Source: a virus
IMG/VR virus record: IMGVR_UViG_3300023174_000042
Location: 186,001 to 250,000 of that record
Length of the DNA: 64,000 nt
Strand: one strand, 5' to 3'
The notes under the pieces are model-generated. The model was given only the letters and a program-made list of their open reading frames with translations, searched no databases and had not been told where the DNA came from. This document shows, piece after piece, positions 18,094 through 25,360 of the stretch; the stretch's first letter is position 1; the number at the start of each line of letters is the position of its first letter. Position numbers and translations under genes: made by a program.

Positions 18094-19058
18094 TGCCGGT
18101 TTTTGCTCCATTTCTAAAAAAGAAAAATAAAAACGCTGAGATTACACGTCGTGTTTGAGAACCTTTAGAGTCATTATTGTTTCTACTCTTATCCACTTTC
18201 TTTTGGAAAGTATTTCTCAGTGCTGGTTATTTAGGTGAACCACTCCTTGAGATCTTATCTACTCTCTTACTACTCGATACTCTTCGAGGATGCCTCCCCA
18301 ATTGATCCTTGCGGGACTAGAGATCTTTTGTAAAACTACACTCGGTCTTGGGAACCTAATGTGCCACGGACAACCCGTGACTAAGTAAGCACCTTTCAAC
18401 AAGATCTGACGGACACTTTTCCTTATTTATAATTAATTGTTTAATGATAATTAAGTTTTGTGTCGTGGATTGTCGAAGTAGTGGTCCGCCACCAGAGCCA
18501 ACCCATCTTTTGAACGAGTCGATACTCAACTACTCCGTGAAATGTCCCCATTTCCATACTTCAAGAACTCTTCGAATTATTACCTTGGTGGGTAATTAAT
18601 AAGGACGATGTCAGCACCACCTGTTACTCATCTTGTCTTTCGACGTTAAGATTCCTTTGATATTGGAACTCGCAATTAAAGTGTTGGAGCACTTAGTTTT
18701 GCAAAAATCCCTACGAGTTATTCCTATTGGTGTCCCCACCTCAATTAGACGACCCACATCGCCCAATCATCTAACCACTTTCCCTACAGCGTCGCCCTCG
18801 GTACTAAAGGTTAAACGGTATCCCGCTTGTGTACTCGACCTCAATTATCCGAAGACAACTAAGACGCAAACCATATAACACAAATGGTTCACTTTATCCC
18901 ACTTTCGTGGTTTATTTTAATGGACCATACACGGCCCAATATCTTCATCAATCAAAGAAGAGAATTCCATCTCAATTACTTGCCAAATAATCTGACAAAA
19001 CTTATCATGAACGGATAGTCATTTTTTCAAAGAACGTTATCGGACGTTTCCGATTTGT
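18061..19058 (-). ncRNA. Long structured noncoding RNA, about 1 kb, unknown family
   Basis: Neither strand holds a convincing gene here, and only a spurious 81-codon plus frame exists. The minus strand is purine-rich and bounded by a host-type promoter (-7 at 19063-19070) and an intrinsic terminator. Perfect hairpins include ATCGGA/TCCGAT (19039-19054), CCAC-GAAA-GTGG (18899-18910), GTC-GAAA-GAC (18635-18644), CACGG/CCGTG (18365-18379), CTCGA/TCGAG (18273-18288), ACTTTC/GAAAGT (18195-18211) and long-range CTGAGA/TCTCAG. GNRA loops occur only in the minus sense. An A/T linker near 18420-18465 splits two domains. It recalls ornate phage RNAs such as GOLLD or ROOL in size and tRNA/tmRNA context, but identity is unproven. 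Confidence 0.7.
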
Positions 19059-19062
19059 TTTA

Positions 19063-19093
19063 CAAAGATAGGACATTTATTTTAATTTGTCAA
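19063..19093 (-). promoter_or_regulatory. Second Bacteroidetes-type promoter of the long RNA
   Basis: On the minus strand TTTG-20-TATCTTTG (-7 at 19063-19070, TTG at 19091-19093). It would start transcription just before the first perfect hairpin of the long RNA. Confidence 0.65.
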
Positions 19094-19097
19094 ACTT

Positions 19098-19212
19098 TTC
19101 TTTCACTTTTTTTTTGGTGGTTTCGGATTTTTACCGAAGTTAAGGAAGTTTACGTTTCCTTTTACAACCTCACGTTAGGCTTGTGTTTCATACACTCCCA
19201 CCCCCAAATTGT
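19098..19212 (-). ncRNA. Small multi-branched RNA upstream of the long RNA
   Basis: From the promoter at 19217 the minus strand reads GGGGGTGGGAGTGTATGAAA and onward. It folds into four short hairpins in sequence: GTGT/ACAC, GCCT/AGGT, GGAA/TTCC, and CTTCGG/CCGAA(A). These are closed by GGTGG/CCACC. Its start resembles the leader of the tRNA operon at 24375-24425. It may be the 5' part of the long RNA or a separate small RNA. Confidence 0.5.
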
Positions 19213-19216
19213 TCTA

Positions 19217-19247
19217 CAAATATAAATACTTTATTTTAATTAATCAA
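19217..19247 (-). promoter_or_regulatory. Bacteroidetes-type promoter of the RNA locus (TTG-20-TATATTTG)
   Basis: -7 element TATATTTG (19217-19224) and TTG (19245-19247), exactly 20 bases apart on the minus strand. It overlaps the 3' end of the 19236 gene. Confidence 0.78.
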
Positions 19248-19412
19248 GTTTTTTAACTCAATTTTTTCAACAAAAACATTATCTGTCCCTTCTTTACTTG
19301 CTCTAAGTTGAGCGAACATCAAATTGGATGTCCAAAGTTTAATTCCGTTTACCATATAATAATACATTTCAACTTCTTTAACTTCTGTTAATTGTTTAAT
19401 TTCTTCGTTCAT
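19236..19412 (-). CDS. Small hypothetical protein (58 residues)
   Basis: ATG at 19412, TAA at 19236-19238. The product begins MNEEIKQLTEVKEVEMYYYM, then VNGIKLWTSNLMFAQLRASK, and ends LKNLIN. Codon use resembles the neighbours and the composition is typical of a small soluble protein. Its 3' end overlaps the promoter of the structured RNA locus. Confidence 0.65.
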   Translation of the reverse strand: MNEEIKQLTEVKEVEMYYYMVNGIKLWTSNLMFAQLRASKEGTDNVFVEKIELKNLIN

Positions 19413-19468
19413 TTGTTTATTTATTACAATTGAAATGATAGTGTTTTAATTTTGTTAAGTCAAATATC

Positions 19469-20770
19469 TTAGAGAACTTTTTTCATGATATTTTTTATAT
19501 TATGGATTTCATAAATTAATTCTTCATTTATTTCTTTTACTTTTGAAGTTGAAATTGCTGGAGGTGCAATATTTTTTGTCGTCAACGTTCTTTTGATACC
19601 TTCACCAGTTCCCCATTTTTTTAAATCTGAAGAACAATTCGTTGCTATGTTTATTGCTCCAATATCTTTCTTTAATCCATTCACAATACAACCATAATTA
19701 CCATTCATCAAAGTTTGAGCCGTGGCATCAATACCATCAGACTCAGATTTATAATTTCTAACGCCACCTAAACATTTTCCTTCTTTTCTTTTTAAACAAT
19801 TCCAAAAAGAAGATCCTTCTTTTTTTTGTGTTGTATTAAAAGGGTTAAATGTTGATTTAGCACCTTCGGCTTGTCTCCATGCGTAAAAAAATAATAAATT
19901 TTGTGGTGACTCAGGTGCCCCAATTTTTTTTAACACTTGAGAGTAAAACTCATCATCTGTTTGTGCGGGTTTTGTTATTTTATAATCACTTATAGACGTT
20001 GTTTGACTTGTTTGACTTGATTGGTCAGAATCTAATGTTTGCTCTTCTTTAGATGACACAGAAGTGGTCGGTTGATCTTTAAATCCAAAAAACTTTTTCC
20101 ATTGATCACTACCTTTTGAAACACGGTCACTAATACCAAGACTTGAAGTAATCTGACTTACAAAATCGTTAATTGAAAAATCTTTTGTTTTTTTATCTTG
20201 ACTTGATTGACTTGATTGATCTTGACTTGATGTATCATCAGATTCAGGTGCTGAAGTATCTACAGTGATTTTTTCTTTCAAATATGAGTCACAATTTTTG
20301 TCTCTGTTTGGTCCTGATCCACAGAATGTAAAATGCCAAGGTTCTCCAACCGCCTTTCCCTCTCCCCATGTCCAACCATATTTTTCTCCATTCTCTTTAA
20401 TCCATTTTTGAACGTTTGATGGCGATATATCAATTGCTCTACCCCATCCGTGATTTGAACTTCCAGGATAAGCCGCCGCAGTTCCTGCTGTCCCCTTTTT
20501 TCTTTTTTTTCCCGTTTTTTCATAATGGTCAAAATCAAAAATTTTACACTGAACATTCAAAGGTCTATAAGAATCTGATAATTTAACTGAACTTTTTATT
20601 TCACTTGGCATATCAGAATACATTTTTATAAATGCGTTTGCTGCGTCTGTTTGTAATTTATGATTACCAATACCAAGAGATTTTAGTTGGGAATTACTAA
20701 TACATCCACTCGCATCTCCAAAACCTGAGCATGGATCGGAAGAACTACAAGCCGATTTTGTAACTTTCAT
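19469..20770 (-). CDS. Bifunctional cell-wall hydrolase: M15 (VanY-like) carboxypeptidase plus lysozyme-like domain
   Basis: A 433-residue protein. The N-terminal domain has the M15 signature SSNHGWGRAID (104-114; zinc ligands H107 and D114) and GEPWHFTF (E143, H146), a D-Ala-D-Ala peptidase arrangement. A Ser/Gln/Thr linker (about 170-270) leads to a second domain. There, LLFFYAWRQAEGAKSTFNPF, then ESDGIDATAQTLMNGNYGCI, resembles a phage transglycosylase/glucosaminidase-type module. It cleaves both peptide and glycan parts of peptidoglycan, for entry or lysis. TATTTAT precedes the ATG. Holin candidates lie just upstream. Confidence 0.85.
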   Translation of the reverse strand: MKVTKSACSSSDPCSGFGDASGCISNSQLKSLGIGNHKLQTDAANAFIKMYSDMPSEIKSSVKLSDSYRPLNVQCKIFDFDHYEKTGKKRKKGTAGTAAAYPGSSNHGWGRAIDISPSNVQKWIKENGEKYGWTWGEGKAVGEPWHFTFCGSGPNRDKNCDSYLKEKITVDTSAPESDDTSSQDQSSQSSQDKKTKDFSINDFVSQITSSLGISDRVSKGSDQWKKFFGFKDQPTTSVSSKEEQTLDSDQSSQTSQTTSISDYKITKPAQTDDEFYSQVLKKIGAPESPQNLLFFYAWRQAEGAKSTFNPFNTTQKKEGSSFWNCLKRKEGKCLGGVRNYKSESDGIDATAQTLMNGNYGCIVNGLKKDIGAINIATNCSSDLKKWGTGEGIKRTLTTKNIAPPAISTSKVKEINEELIYEIHNIKNIMKKVL

Positions 20771-20791
20771 ATAAATAAATACTCTGTTATT

Positions 20792-21259
20792 TCAAAACCA
20801 TTCAGGAATTTCTCTATTTTTCCATTTAGCAAACTCTTTTTTTGCCCCACGATAATAATTTCTGTAGGATTCTACCACATCACCAACTTTATATTCGTCA
20901 GGCATTGCTTTAGGTGGTGTGGTGAAGTTTTTATCTGCGATATTTGGTTTATTAGACAAGCACCATTCTATAACATCTTGTGACTTGTGTCTTTTACCAT
21001 AACGATATGTATATTCTTTACACAACTCTAAACCAAGATCACATAAATAAAGATAATTAGATAATGACTCACGAACCCATATGGCACAAGGATGATTTTT
21101 ATGTGATAACTTGTAGGGAACTTGGGGGGTAACTTGGGGGGTCATATGGTGAACTCCACATAAAAGTTGTGCGGTTTCCAATATCATTTTAACAACGTGT
21201 TTATCGCAATGATATTTAGCACATTTATTAGTGTCAAAATCCAAAAAGAAAATGTTCAT
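20792..21259 (-). CDS. Conserved phage protein of unknown function
   Basis: The 155-residue protein begins MNIFFLDFDTNKCAKYHCDK, followed by HVVKMILETAQLLC, NHPCAIWVRESLSNYLYL and ESYRNYYRG, ending REIPEWF. I recognise this pattern as a widespread protein of large myoviruses, but know no established function. A short internal duplication (TPQVTPQV) is present. A host-type -7 element TATCTTTG (21264-21271) lies 5 bases before the ATG, implying a very short leader. Confidence 0.82.
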   Translation of the reverse strand: MNIFFLDFDTNKCAKYHCDKHVVKMILETAQLLCGVHHMTPQVTPQVPYKLSHKNHPCAIWVRESLSNYLYLCDLGLELCKEYTYRYGKRHKSQDVIEWCLSNKPNIADKNFTTPPKAMPDEYKVGDVVESYRNYYRGAKKEFAKWKNREIPEWF

Positions 21260-21282
21260 ATCACAAAGATATGAAATGTTAT

Positions 21283-21885
21283 TTACTTATTCAAATAACT
21301 CATTAAAACACCACCAACGGAGGAAGCATGAACTAACAGATGATTTACAGATTCAATATCTAAAACGGTTTTCTTTTTTGTGTAATCGACCGAAAGAATA
21401 CCTATAAACTTATCTTCAATTGTTTTGATAGCAAATAAATAAGACGATTTAGATCCACATTCTTCTGCAATGTATTTAAGACCAAAAGTTGCAACTTTTT
21501 CGTCTTTGAAGTCTGGAATTTGAATAATATCGTTTTGGTAAAGTTCGTTAATTGCTTTTGAAAAAAGTTGGACTGGTATATTTTGAAAACTTGTCTGAAT
21601 AGATTGTGCGTTTGCTCCGACTGATTCATAAACAATAGAAAATTTAGCCATAGACTTTCCTGTTGGATAAAAATTTCCACCATTGTGAAATTGTGAAATC
21701 CAAACACGATCTGCTTTGAATTCTTCTTTGATATGATCAATTTTTTGATTCACTAACTCGCTCACTCTAAGAGTGTCGGTAACCATATCAGGTTTTTTCT
21801 TATTTTTGTTTAATAAATTTTTTATAAGTAGAATACTAATTGGTCCCAAGACTCCAGTAATAAATGCAATTATAATCTCTGCCAT
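21283..21885 (-). CDS. Membrane-anchored GAF-like protein
   Basis: I chose ATG 21885 (MAEIIIAFITGVLGPISILL), since the longer frame starts at GTG inside the promoter zone. The product is 200 residues: one N-terminal transmembrane helix, a short lysine-rich cytoplasmic linker, and a domain with GAF-like order (ADRVWISQFHNGGNFYPTGK, then SYLFAIKTIEDKFIGILSVDY). It could be a small-molecule sensor or an envelope-localised protein. It lies beside holin candidates and a cell-wall hydrolase. Confidence 0.75.
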   Translation of the reverse strand: MAEIIIAFITGVLGPISILLIKNLLNKNKKKPDMVTDTLRVSELVNQKIDHIKEEFKADRVWISQFHNGGNFYPTGKSMAKFSIVYESVGANAQSIQTSFQNIPVQLFSKAINELYQNDIIQIPDFKDEKVATFGLKYIAEECGSKSSYLFAIKTIEDKFIGILSVDYTKKKTVLDIESVNHLLVHASSVGGVLMSYLNK

Positions 21886-21909
21886 ACAAATTATTTTATA
21901 CAAATAAAT

Positions 21910-21945
21910 ATCCCCCACTTTTATAAAATAGGGGATACTTTTTTT
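21910..21945. terminator. Hairpin (ATCCCC / GGGGAT) with T run
   Basis: ATCCCCCACTTTTATAAAATAGGGGAT is followed by a T-rich run on the plus strand. It lies between the holin candidate and the GAF-like gene. On the minus strand it may act as an attenuator rather than a full stop. Confidence 0.45.
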
Positions 21946-21948
21946 TCT

Positions 21949-22122
21949 TTAGGCTTTGTTTTTAGAAATAACTGACCAAATTGTTCCTGTTAGTGTTATA
22001 ACACCACCCACAATTTCAGTCACAGTAGTCTCATCAATAAGACCTTTCATTACTAAAATACCACCAATAAAGGTAAGGGCATGTCTTGTAATTCCTAAAA
22101 TTTGTTCTTTTGTAAGTTTCAT
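21949..22122 (-). CDS. Small membrane protein, holin candidate (57 residues)
   Basis: ATG at 22122, TAA at 21949-21951. It begins MKLTKEQILGITRHALTFIG, has a hydrophobic segment and a second one (VGGVITLTGTIWSVIS), and ends in a charged SKNKA tail. Two short transmembrane helices with a charged tail suit a holin or pinholin. It lies next to the cell-wall hydrolase gene. A TATTTAT motif lies about 40 bases upstream. Confidence 0.7.
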   Translation of the reverse strand: MKLTKEQILGITRHALTFIGGILVMKGLIDETTVTEIVGGVITLTGTIWSVISKNKA

Positions 22123-22194
22123 TTTATTAAAGTTTTAATTTTAATTTTTTTAATAAATACTTAACATAAAAAAAATTATTAAATAAATTTTATT

Positions 22195-22293
22195 TTACAA
22201 TTTTTTTCTATTGTCATTTACTGTTGCTAAAATTAAAACAGTAACAAAGACAACAATTGGAATTGATACTGCGATGATTGTTTCTATACTCAT
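22195..22293 (-). CDS. Tiny single-pass membrane protein (32 residues)
   Basis: ATG at 22293, TAA at 22195-22197. It has one transmembrane helix (IIAVSIPIVVFVTVLILATV), then NDNRKKL. It is placed between two other small membrane proteins in a lysis-like cluster. Short length keeps confidence moderate. Confidence 0.55.
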   Translation of the reverse strand: MSIETIIAVSIPIVVFVTVLILATVNDNRKKL

Positions 22294-22374
22294 AATTTAA
22301 TTTTTTTAATTGACGAACAAAAAATAAAAACTCTTTTTGCAAATGATTATTCACTATTATTGATAGAGCAAAGT

Positions 22375-22578
22375 TTATTTTTTATTTTTTTTAAATAAAC
22401 TAAGAATTCTAATTTCCCACCTTTCAATAGCCGGATATACAATAAAAAATCCTATAACACCTAAAAGAATGGTCACCACAGAAATTTCTTTTTGTGAGTA
22501 TAAACTCATAAGATAACCACCCAACATTACTATACCAGTCGCTATAGATCCAACAAAAAAATCTACTATCTTATTCAT
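22375..22578 (-). CDS. Two-helix membrane protein, holin candidate
   Basis: A 67-residue protein with two hydrophobic helices (FFVGSIATGIVMLGGYLMSL and VVTILLGVIGFFIVYPAI) and a basic C-terminal tail (FKKNKK), the layout of a class II holin. It is 3 bases downstream of the 22582 gene on the same strand. Lysis role is inferred from topology and from the hydrolase gene nearby. Confidence 0.68.
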   Translation of the reverse strand: MNKIVDFFVGSIATGIVMLGGYLMSLYSQKEISVVTILLGVIGFFIVYPAIERWEIRILSLFKKNKK

Positions 22579-22581
22579 AAT

Positions 22582-22812
22582 TTATGCATTTACTTTGTGT
22601 TTTGACATTAATTCAGTTGCTTTTTCTGTTGCGGTCACTTTATTTGAAAATCCGTGTTGAATTAATTTTTTTGAATGATAAATTAAATATTCGGTTTTAG
22701 CAACCTGTGGTTTTGATCCACGACCTGATTGGGGTTTCATTGTGTCTTTTGCGTAGATATCATAAAAACCAACTTTACAAATATAACGCCCTTTAGTTTG
22801 TCCTTTACTCAT
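22582..22812 (-). CDS. Small basic hypothetical protein
   Basis: The 76-residue protein begins MSKGQTKGRYICKVGFYDIY and carries a GRGSKPQVAKTEYLIYHSKK segment. It is lysine-rich, with no membrane helix. It is coupled to the two-helix membrane protein that follows. Function unknown. Confidence 0.7.
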   Translation of the reverse strand: MSKGQTKGRYICKVGFYDIYAKDTMKPQSGRGSKPQVAKTEYLIYHSKKLIQHGFSNKVTATEKATELMSKHKVNA

Positions 22813-22848
22813 TTTTTTTCTTTTTTTTTAATTAAACAATATTTTTTG

Positions 22849-22935
22849 CGGTCTCGAAGGGAGTCGAACCCTCTTTTTCGTTTACCTACTTGCTACCGTG
22901 ACAGGGTAGTGCACCAACCATTATGCGCCGAGACC
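22849..22935 (-). tRNA. tRNA-Asp(GUC) with enlarged variable region
   Basis: Acceptor GGTCTCG/CGAGACC, D-arm GCATAATGGTTGGTGC, anticodon arm CTACC-CTGTCAC-GGTAG (anticodon GTC), T-arm GAGGG-TTCGACT-CCCTT. All stems pair. The variable region is 19 bases (CAAGTAGGTAAACGAAAAA) instead of the usual 5 for Asp. No CCA is encoded. Confidence 0.88.
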
Positions 22936-22940
22936 AATTA

Positions 22941-23219
22941 TTATATCAAAGCGTCCCATTCAGACACAATAAATTCAAGTTTTAAAAGACCCTCAACTGA
23001 AATGTAGGTTACATGAAAACCTCCTGAAGCAACATCTGTTTCACTTTCTATTGCTTGAGTTAAAAGTTGTCTTGCTTTTTCTCTAATTTCACCTTGACAA
23101 GGAATTTTTTCTTCACTACCTACCCATTCCCAACGAAGAGCTTTCATAGTTTTATGAACTTTTTCAAAGTCAAACCAATCCATAATGTTGTCTATCGCTT
23201 TTCTTTGTTCTTCTGTCAT
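22941..23219 (-). CDS. Small conserved phage protein
   Basis: The 92-residue protein begins MTEEQRKAIDNIMDWFDFEK and is helical through about residue 55, with a beta-type C-terminus (GGFHVTYISVEGLLKLEFIV). This type is common in large myoviruses with no assigned function. It starts 23 bases from the preceding gene on the same strand and ends just before tRNA-Asp. Confidence 0.75.
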   Translation of the reverse strand: MTEEQRKAIDNIMDWFDFEKVHKTMKALRWEWVGSEEKIPCQGEIREKARQLLTQAIESETDVASGGFHVTYISVEGLLKLEFIVSEWDALI

Positions 23220-23242
23220 GTTTTAAACATAATAATATTTTT

Positions 23243-23713
23243 TTATAATGATTGCACTTGTTCCATAATTTCTGATACTTCATGAGGTTCTAAATAACCA
23301 ATCACATCGTTTGTCACAGAAGTTTCATAAGTTAGTTTTCCATCTTTATCTAAAACAGCAACTTCAAACAAACCATCTTTACCACCGTAAGAAAATGTGT
23401 GAGACACAACACTAACACCAAATCCATTATCAAACTGTAGTCTTGCTTGTTTTCCAACCATGTGTGGAGCATCATCAAGCATTTCAAATTCCAGATCTTC
23501 AAATTTTTTCATAACTTTTATTTTTTTTGTTTCTTTTAATACTGTTTTTGCACAAGCTTTGCCAAATGAAAATCCACCTTGACTTTCATGATTTGTAGGA
23601 AAACTATTTGAGTCATAATAATTTCCGTCAGTTAAAGATAATTCTAACCAAACGGCAGTTTTTGGATTTATCTTGTCTCCACATTTTTCACAATAAATTA
23701 TTTTGTCATTCAT
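23243..23713 (-). CDS. Hypothetical protein with N-terminal CxxC zinc-ribbon-like segment
   Basis: A 156-residue protein. YCEKCGDKINPKTAVWLELS (7-26) and a later KAC form a probable metal site. The C-terminal half (from MKKFEDLEFEMLDD) reads as an independent beta domain (KQARLQFDNGFGVSVVSHTF). The methionine at that joint suggests two ancestral genes fused in frame. A TATCTTTG -7 element (23718-23725) lies 4 bases before the ATG. Confidence 0.75.
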   Translation of the reverse strand: MNDKIIYCEKCGDKINPKTAVWLELSLTDGNYYDSNSFPTNHESQGGFSFGKACAKTVLKETKKIKVMKKFEDLEFEMLDDAPHMVGKQARLQFDNGFGVSVVSHTFSYGGKDGLFEVAVLDKDGKLTYETSVTNDVIGYLEPHEVSEIMEQVQSL

Positions 23714-23784
23714 TAAACAAAGATAAATAGAATATTTTATACTATCAAATTTTTTACAAAAAAAAATTTACAATTTAAGGTTTG

Positions 23785-23856
23785 TAGCCCATCCCGGTAA
23801 CGCTCCGAGATTTGTTGGATGAAAACCAACTGTCCTTACTTTTAGACGAATGGGCC
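23785..23856 (-). tRNA. tRNA-Glu(UUC), elbow-deficient
   Basis: Acceptor GGCCCAT/ATGGGCT, anticodon arm GTTGG-TTTTCAT-CCAAC (anticodon TTC), T-stem CTCGG/CCGGG. The D-loop (TAAAAGTAAG) lacks the conserved GG. The T-loop is AGCGTTA instead of TTCRANY. Loss of both halves of the D-loop/T-loop contact is unusual outside organelles. Confidence 0.75.
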
Positions 23857-23862
23857 GTAAAT

Positions 23863-23925
23863 TAGGGTAGACACGGGCTTAGCTAGCCGTCTTTCAGGAA
23901 AAGCCCTTTTTCATATTCTACCCTA
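23863..23925 (-). ncRNA. Structured element between two tRNA genes
   Basis: A perfect 9-bp stem TAGGGTAGA/TCTACCCTA encloses a 6-bp stem GGGCTT/AAGCCC and a 20-base loop with GCTAGC. It lies in the tRNA transcript between the Met and Glu tRNAs. It does not fold as a tRNA. It may be a processing signal or a small RNA. Confidence 0.55.
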
Positions 23926-23929
23926 CTTG

Positions 23930-24002
<73 letters not shown>

Positions 24003-24007
24003 ATGTG

Positions 24008-24081
24008 TAGTTAATACTGGACTCGAACCAATGACCTATTCCGTATCAGGGAATCGCTCTAACCAACTGAGCTAATTAACT
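24008..24081 (-). tRNA. tRNA-Ile(GAU)
   Basis: Acceptor AGTTAAT/ATTAACT, D-arm with CTCAGTTGGTTAGAG, anticodon arm ATTCC-CTGATAC-GGAAT (anticodon GAT), T-arm ATTGG-TTCGAGT-CCAGT. Fully canonical cloverleaf of 74 bases. Confidence 0.92.
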
Positions 24082-24094
24082 ATTAATATTTTCG

Positions 24095-24175
24095 TACTGA
24101 CGGTTGGATTCGAACCAACGTTTTCAACTTACCACTACAGGTATAGATGATATAAGCATCCACTGGTACGCCAGC
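24095..24175 (-). tRNA. Non-canonical tRNA-like RNA, possibly Ile(UAU), no D-arm
   Basis: Acceptor GCTGGCG/CGTCAGT and a canonical T-arm (GTTGG-TTCGAAT-CCAAC) are clear. Between them there is no D-arm. A 7-bp stem GTGGATG/CATCTAT has a 7-base loop CTTATAT (TAT in anticodon position), followed by a small hairpin (TACC/GGTA) and an A-rich stretch. Either a degenerate tRNA or a specialised tRNA mimic. Confidence 0.55.
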
Positions 24176-24182
24176 TTATTTG

Positions 24183-24254
24183 TGGTATGGGAGTGGATTC
24201 GAACCACCGGCACAAGTTTTTCACACTTTGCTCTACCTACTGAGCTACCACACC
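24183..24254 (-). tRNA. tRNA-Phe(GAA)
   Basis: Acceptor GGTGTGG/CCATACC, D-arm GCTCAGTAGGTAGAGC, anticodon arm AAAGT-GTGAAAA-ACTTG (anticodon GAA; outermost pair mismatched), T-arm GGTGG-TTCGAAT-CCACT. One extra C separates T-stem and acceptor. Confidence 0.85.
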
Positions 24255-24270
24255 ATTTTTTTGTAATTAA

Positions 24271-24310
24271 TAGTTGATACACACTCTCGTTTCACCATCT
24301 TGTATCAACA
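24271..24310 (-). ncRNA. Strong hairpin in the tRNA leader
   Basis: GTTGATACA / TGTATCAAC, a perfect 9-bp stem with an approximately 19-base loop. It lies between the promoter and tRNA-Phe and resembles in size the stem element at 23863-23925. Confidence 0.5.
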
Positions 24311-24377
24311 GGTTAATGTACTTTACGAGTTTCCCTTTTCTTACAATCACAATATTTTTAAATCAAAGAACTTTTTC

Positions 24378-24465
24378 CCTTTTGTGGTGGGGGTGAGACC
24401 ACCATCACACTTTCTCACCCCCTTGTTTGTTATACAAATATATGTAGTTTATTTTAAACTGACAA
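24378..24465 (-). promoter_or_regulatory. Promoter and G-rich leader hairpin of the tRNA operon
   Basis: On the minus strand TTG (24463-24465), a 20-base spacer, then TATATTTG (24435-24442). The transcript starts AACAAACAAGGGGGTGAG and forms a GGGGGTGAG.../...CTCACCCCC stem. This start resembles that of the RNA locus at 19210. Confidence 0.75.
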
Positions 24466-24504
24466 ATCTTTATTAAACTTTTTTTTAATTTGTCTAAAAA
24501 TAAA

Positions 24505-24536
24505 AAACCCCACCTCTTTTCGAAGATGGGGTCGTA
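24505..24536 (-). terminator. Intrinsic terminator upstream of the tRNA operon
   Basis: CCCCATCTTCGAAAAGAGGTGGGG is followed by TTTTTTATTTT on the minus strand. It separates the 24555 gene from the tRNA promoter. Confidence 0.8.
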
Positions 24537-24554
24537 AAAGGTCATAAATAAAAT

Positions 24555-25304
24555 TTAAATAACTTCTCTTGTGTCAATATGTGCCTCATACATTAATCTT
24601 CTTGTTGATAAAGATCTGTAATAATAATAGTCTTCCAAAATAGACTCAAACAAACCGCTCACAAATCCTGATGCCGCATCCCAAGCATTTGAAAGTCCTT
24701 TCCCAACTGCCTGTGCCCCGCTTTGAATAGCGCTTCCTACCGCTTGAGCTCCTTTTTTAATTCCTTGTCCTACAGCTTGAACACCACCTTTAACAAAGTT
24801 GTATGCTTTATTCAACATGTTTCCTGCAAATTGTTTTACGTAAGACCAAAGTTCAGCAATTTTTGAGGCGGCGATAACTGCGGCCCCCCAAGCGGCTTGT
24901 CCTAATTTCCATATGGCATCAAACATAGATTTAAAAAATTGTAATATGTTTGTAGATGCTTTACTGATAAAACTAGAAATTTGATTTGCGGTATATTTAA
25001 TGGTTTGAGCGGCACCAATTACTATACCTTTAACTTGTTTTGCAAGTGCGGTTAAAAAACTCAAAATAACATTTCCAATTGCCTGTGCCACTTTAAAAGT
25101 AGCCTGACCAAGTTTAATTCCAACAATTGCAGGAAGAAAAATGATTGTCAATGAAATTTGACCAATTTTAATTACCGTTTGTTTGACAGCTTTACCAGCC
25201 TGAAAGCCAGCTTTGAATGCCGCGCTTTGGACATTTTGTTCTGAAATAACTTGTTTGATAACTTTTATCAAATCATTTTCAGTTAATTTTATTACCTTTT
25301 TCAT
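24555..25304 (-). CDS. Tagged amphipathic-helix membrane-active protein
   Basis: The 249-residue protein begins MKKVIKLTENDLIKVIKQVI then SEQ (tag with ISE). The body is a series of Ala/Gly-rich hydrophobic and amphipathic helices. It ends in quasi-repeats GVQAVGQGIKKGAQAVGSAI and AQAVGKGLSNAWDAASGF, rich in Lys, Gly and Ala. This resembles pore-forming or DNA-ejection proteins in composition. I do not recognise a family. A TATTTATAAATA motif precedes the ATG. Confidence 0.82.
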   Translation of the reverse strand: MKKVIKLTENDLIKVIKQVISEQNVQSAAFKAGFQAGKAVKQTVIKIGQISLTIIFLPAIVGIKLGQATFKVAQAIGNVILSFLTALAKQVKGIVIGAAQTIKYTANQISSFISKASTNILQFFKSMFDAIWKLGQAAWGAAVIAASKIAELWSYVKQFAGNMLNKAYNFVKGGVQAVGQGIKKGAQAVGSAIQSGAQAVGKGLSNAWDAASGFVSGLFESILEDYYYYRSLSTRRLMYEAHIDTREVI

Positions 25305-25360
25305 AACTTTTTTTATTTATAAATACATCGTAAGTTGAAAAAATTTTGCAAAAGAAAAAA

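Noticed and set aside
18100-18415. RNase P RNA as the identity of the promoter-distal domain
   Set aside because: GGAAAAGTGTCCG resembles the P4 start, but the conserved 3' partner and the rest of the RNase P core could not be found.
18633-18878. 81-codon plus-strand open frame inside the structured RNA locus
   Set aside because: Pro/Thr-rich translation unlike any neighbour, no promoter or leader, and it overlaps minus-strand hairpins with GNRA loops.
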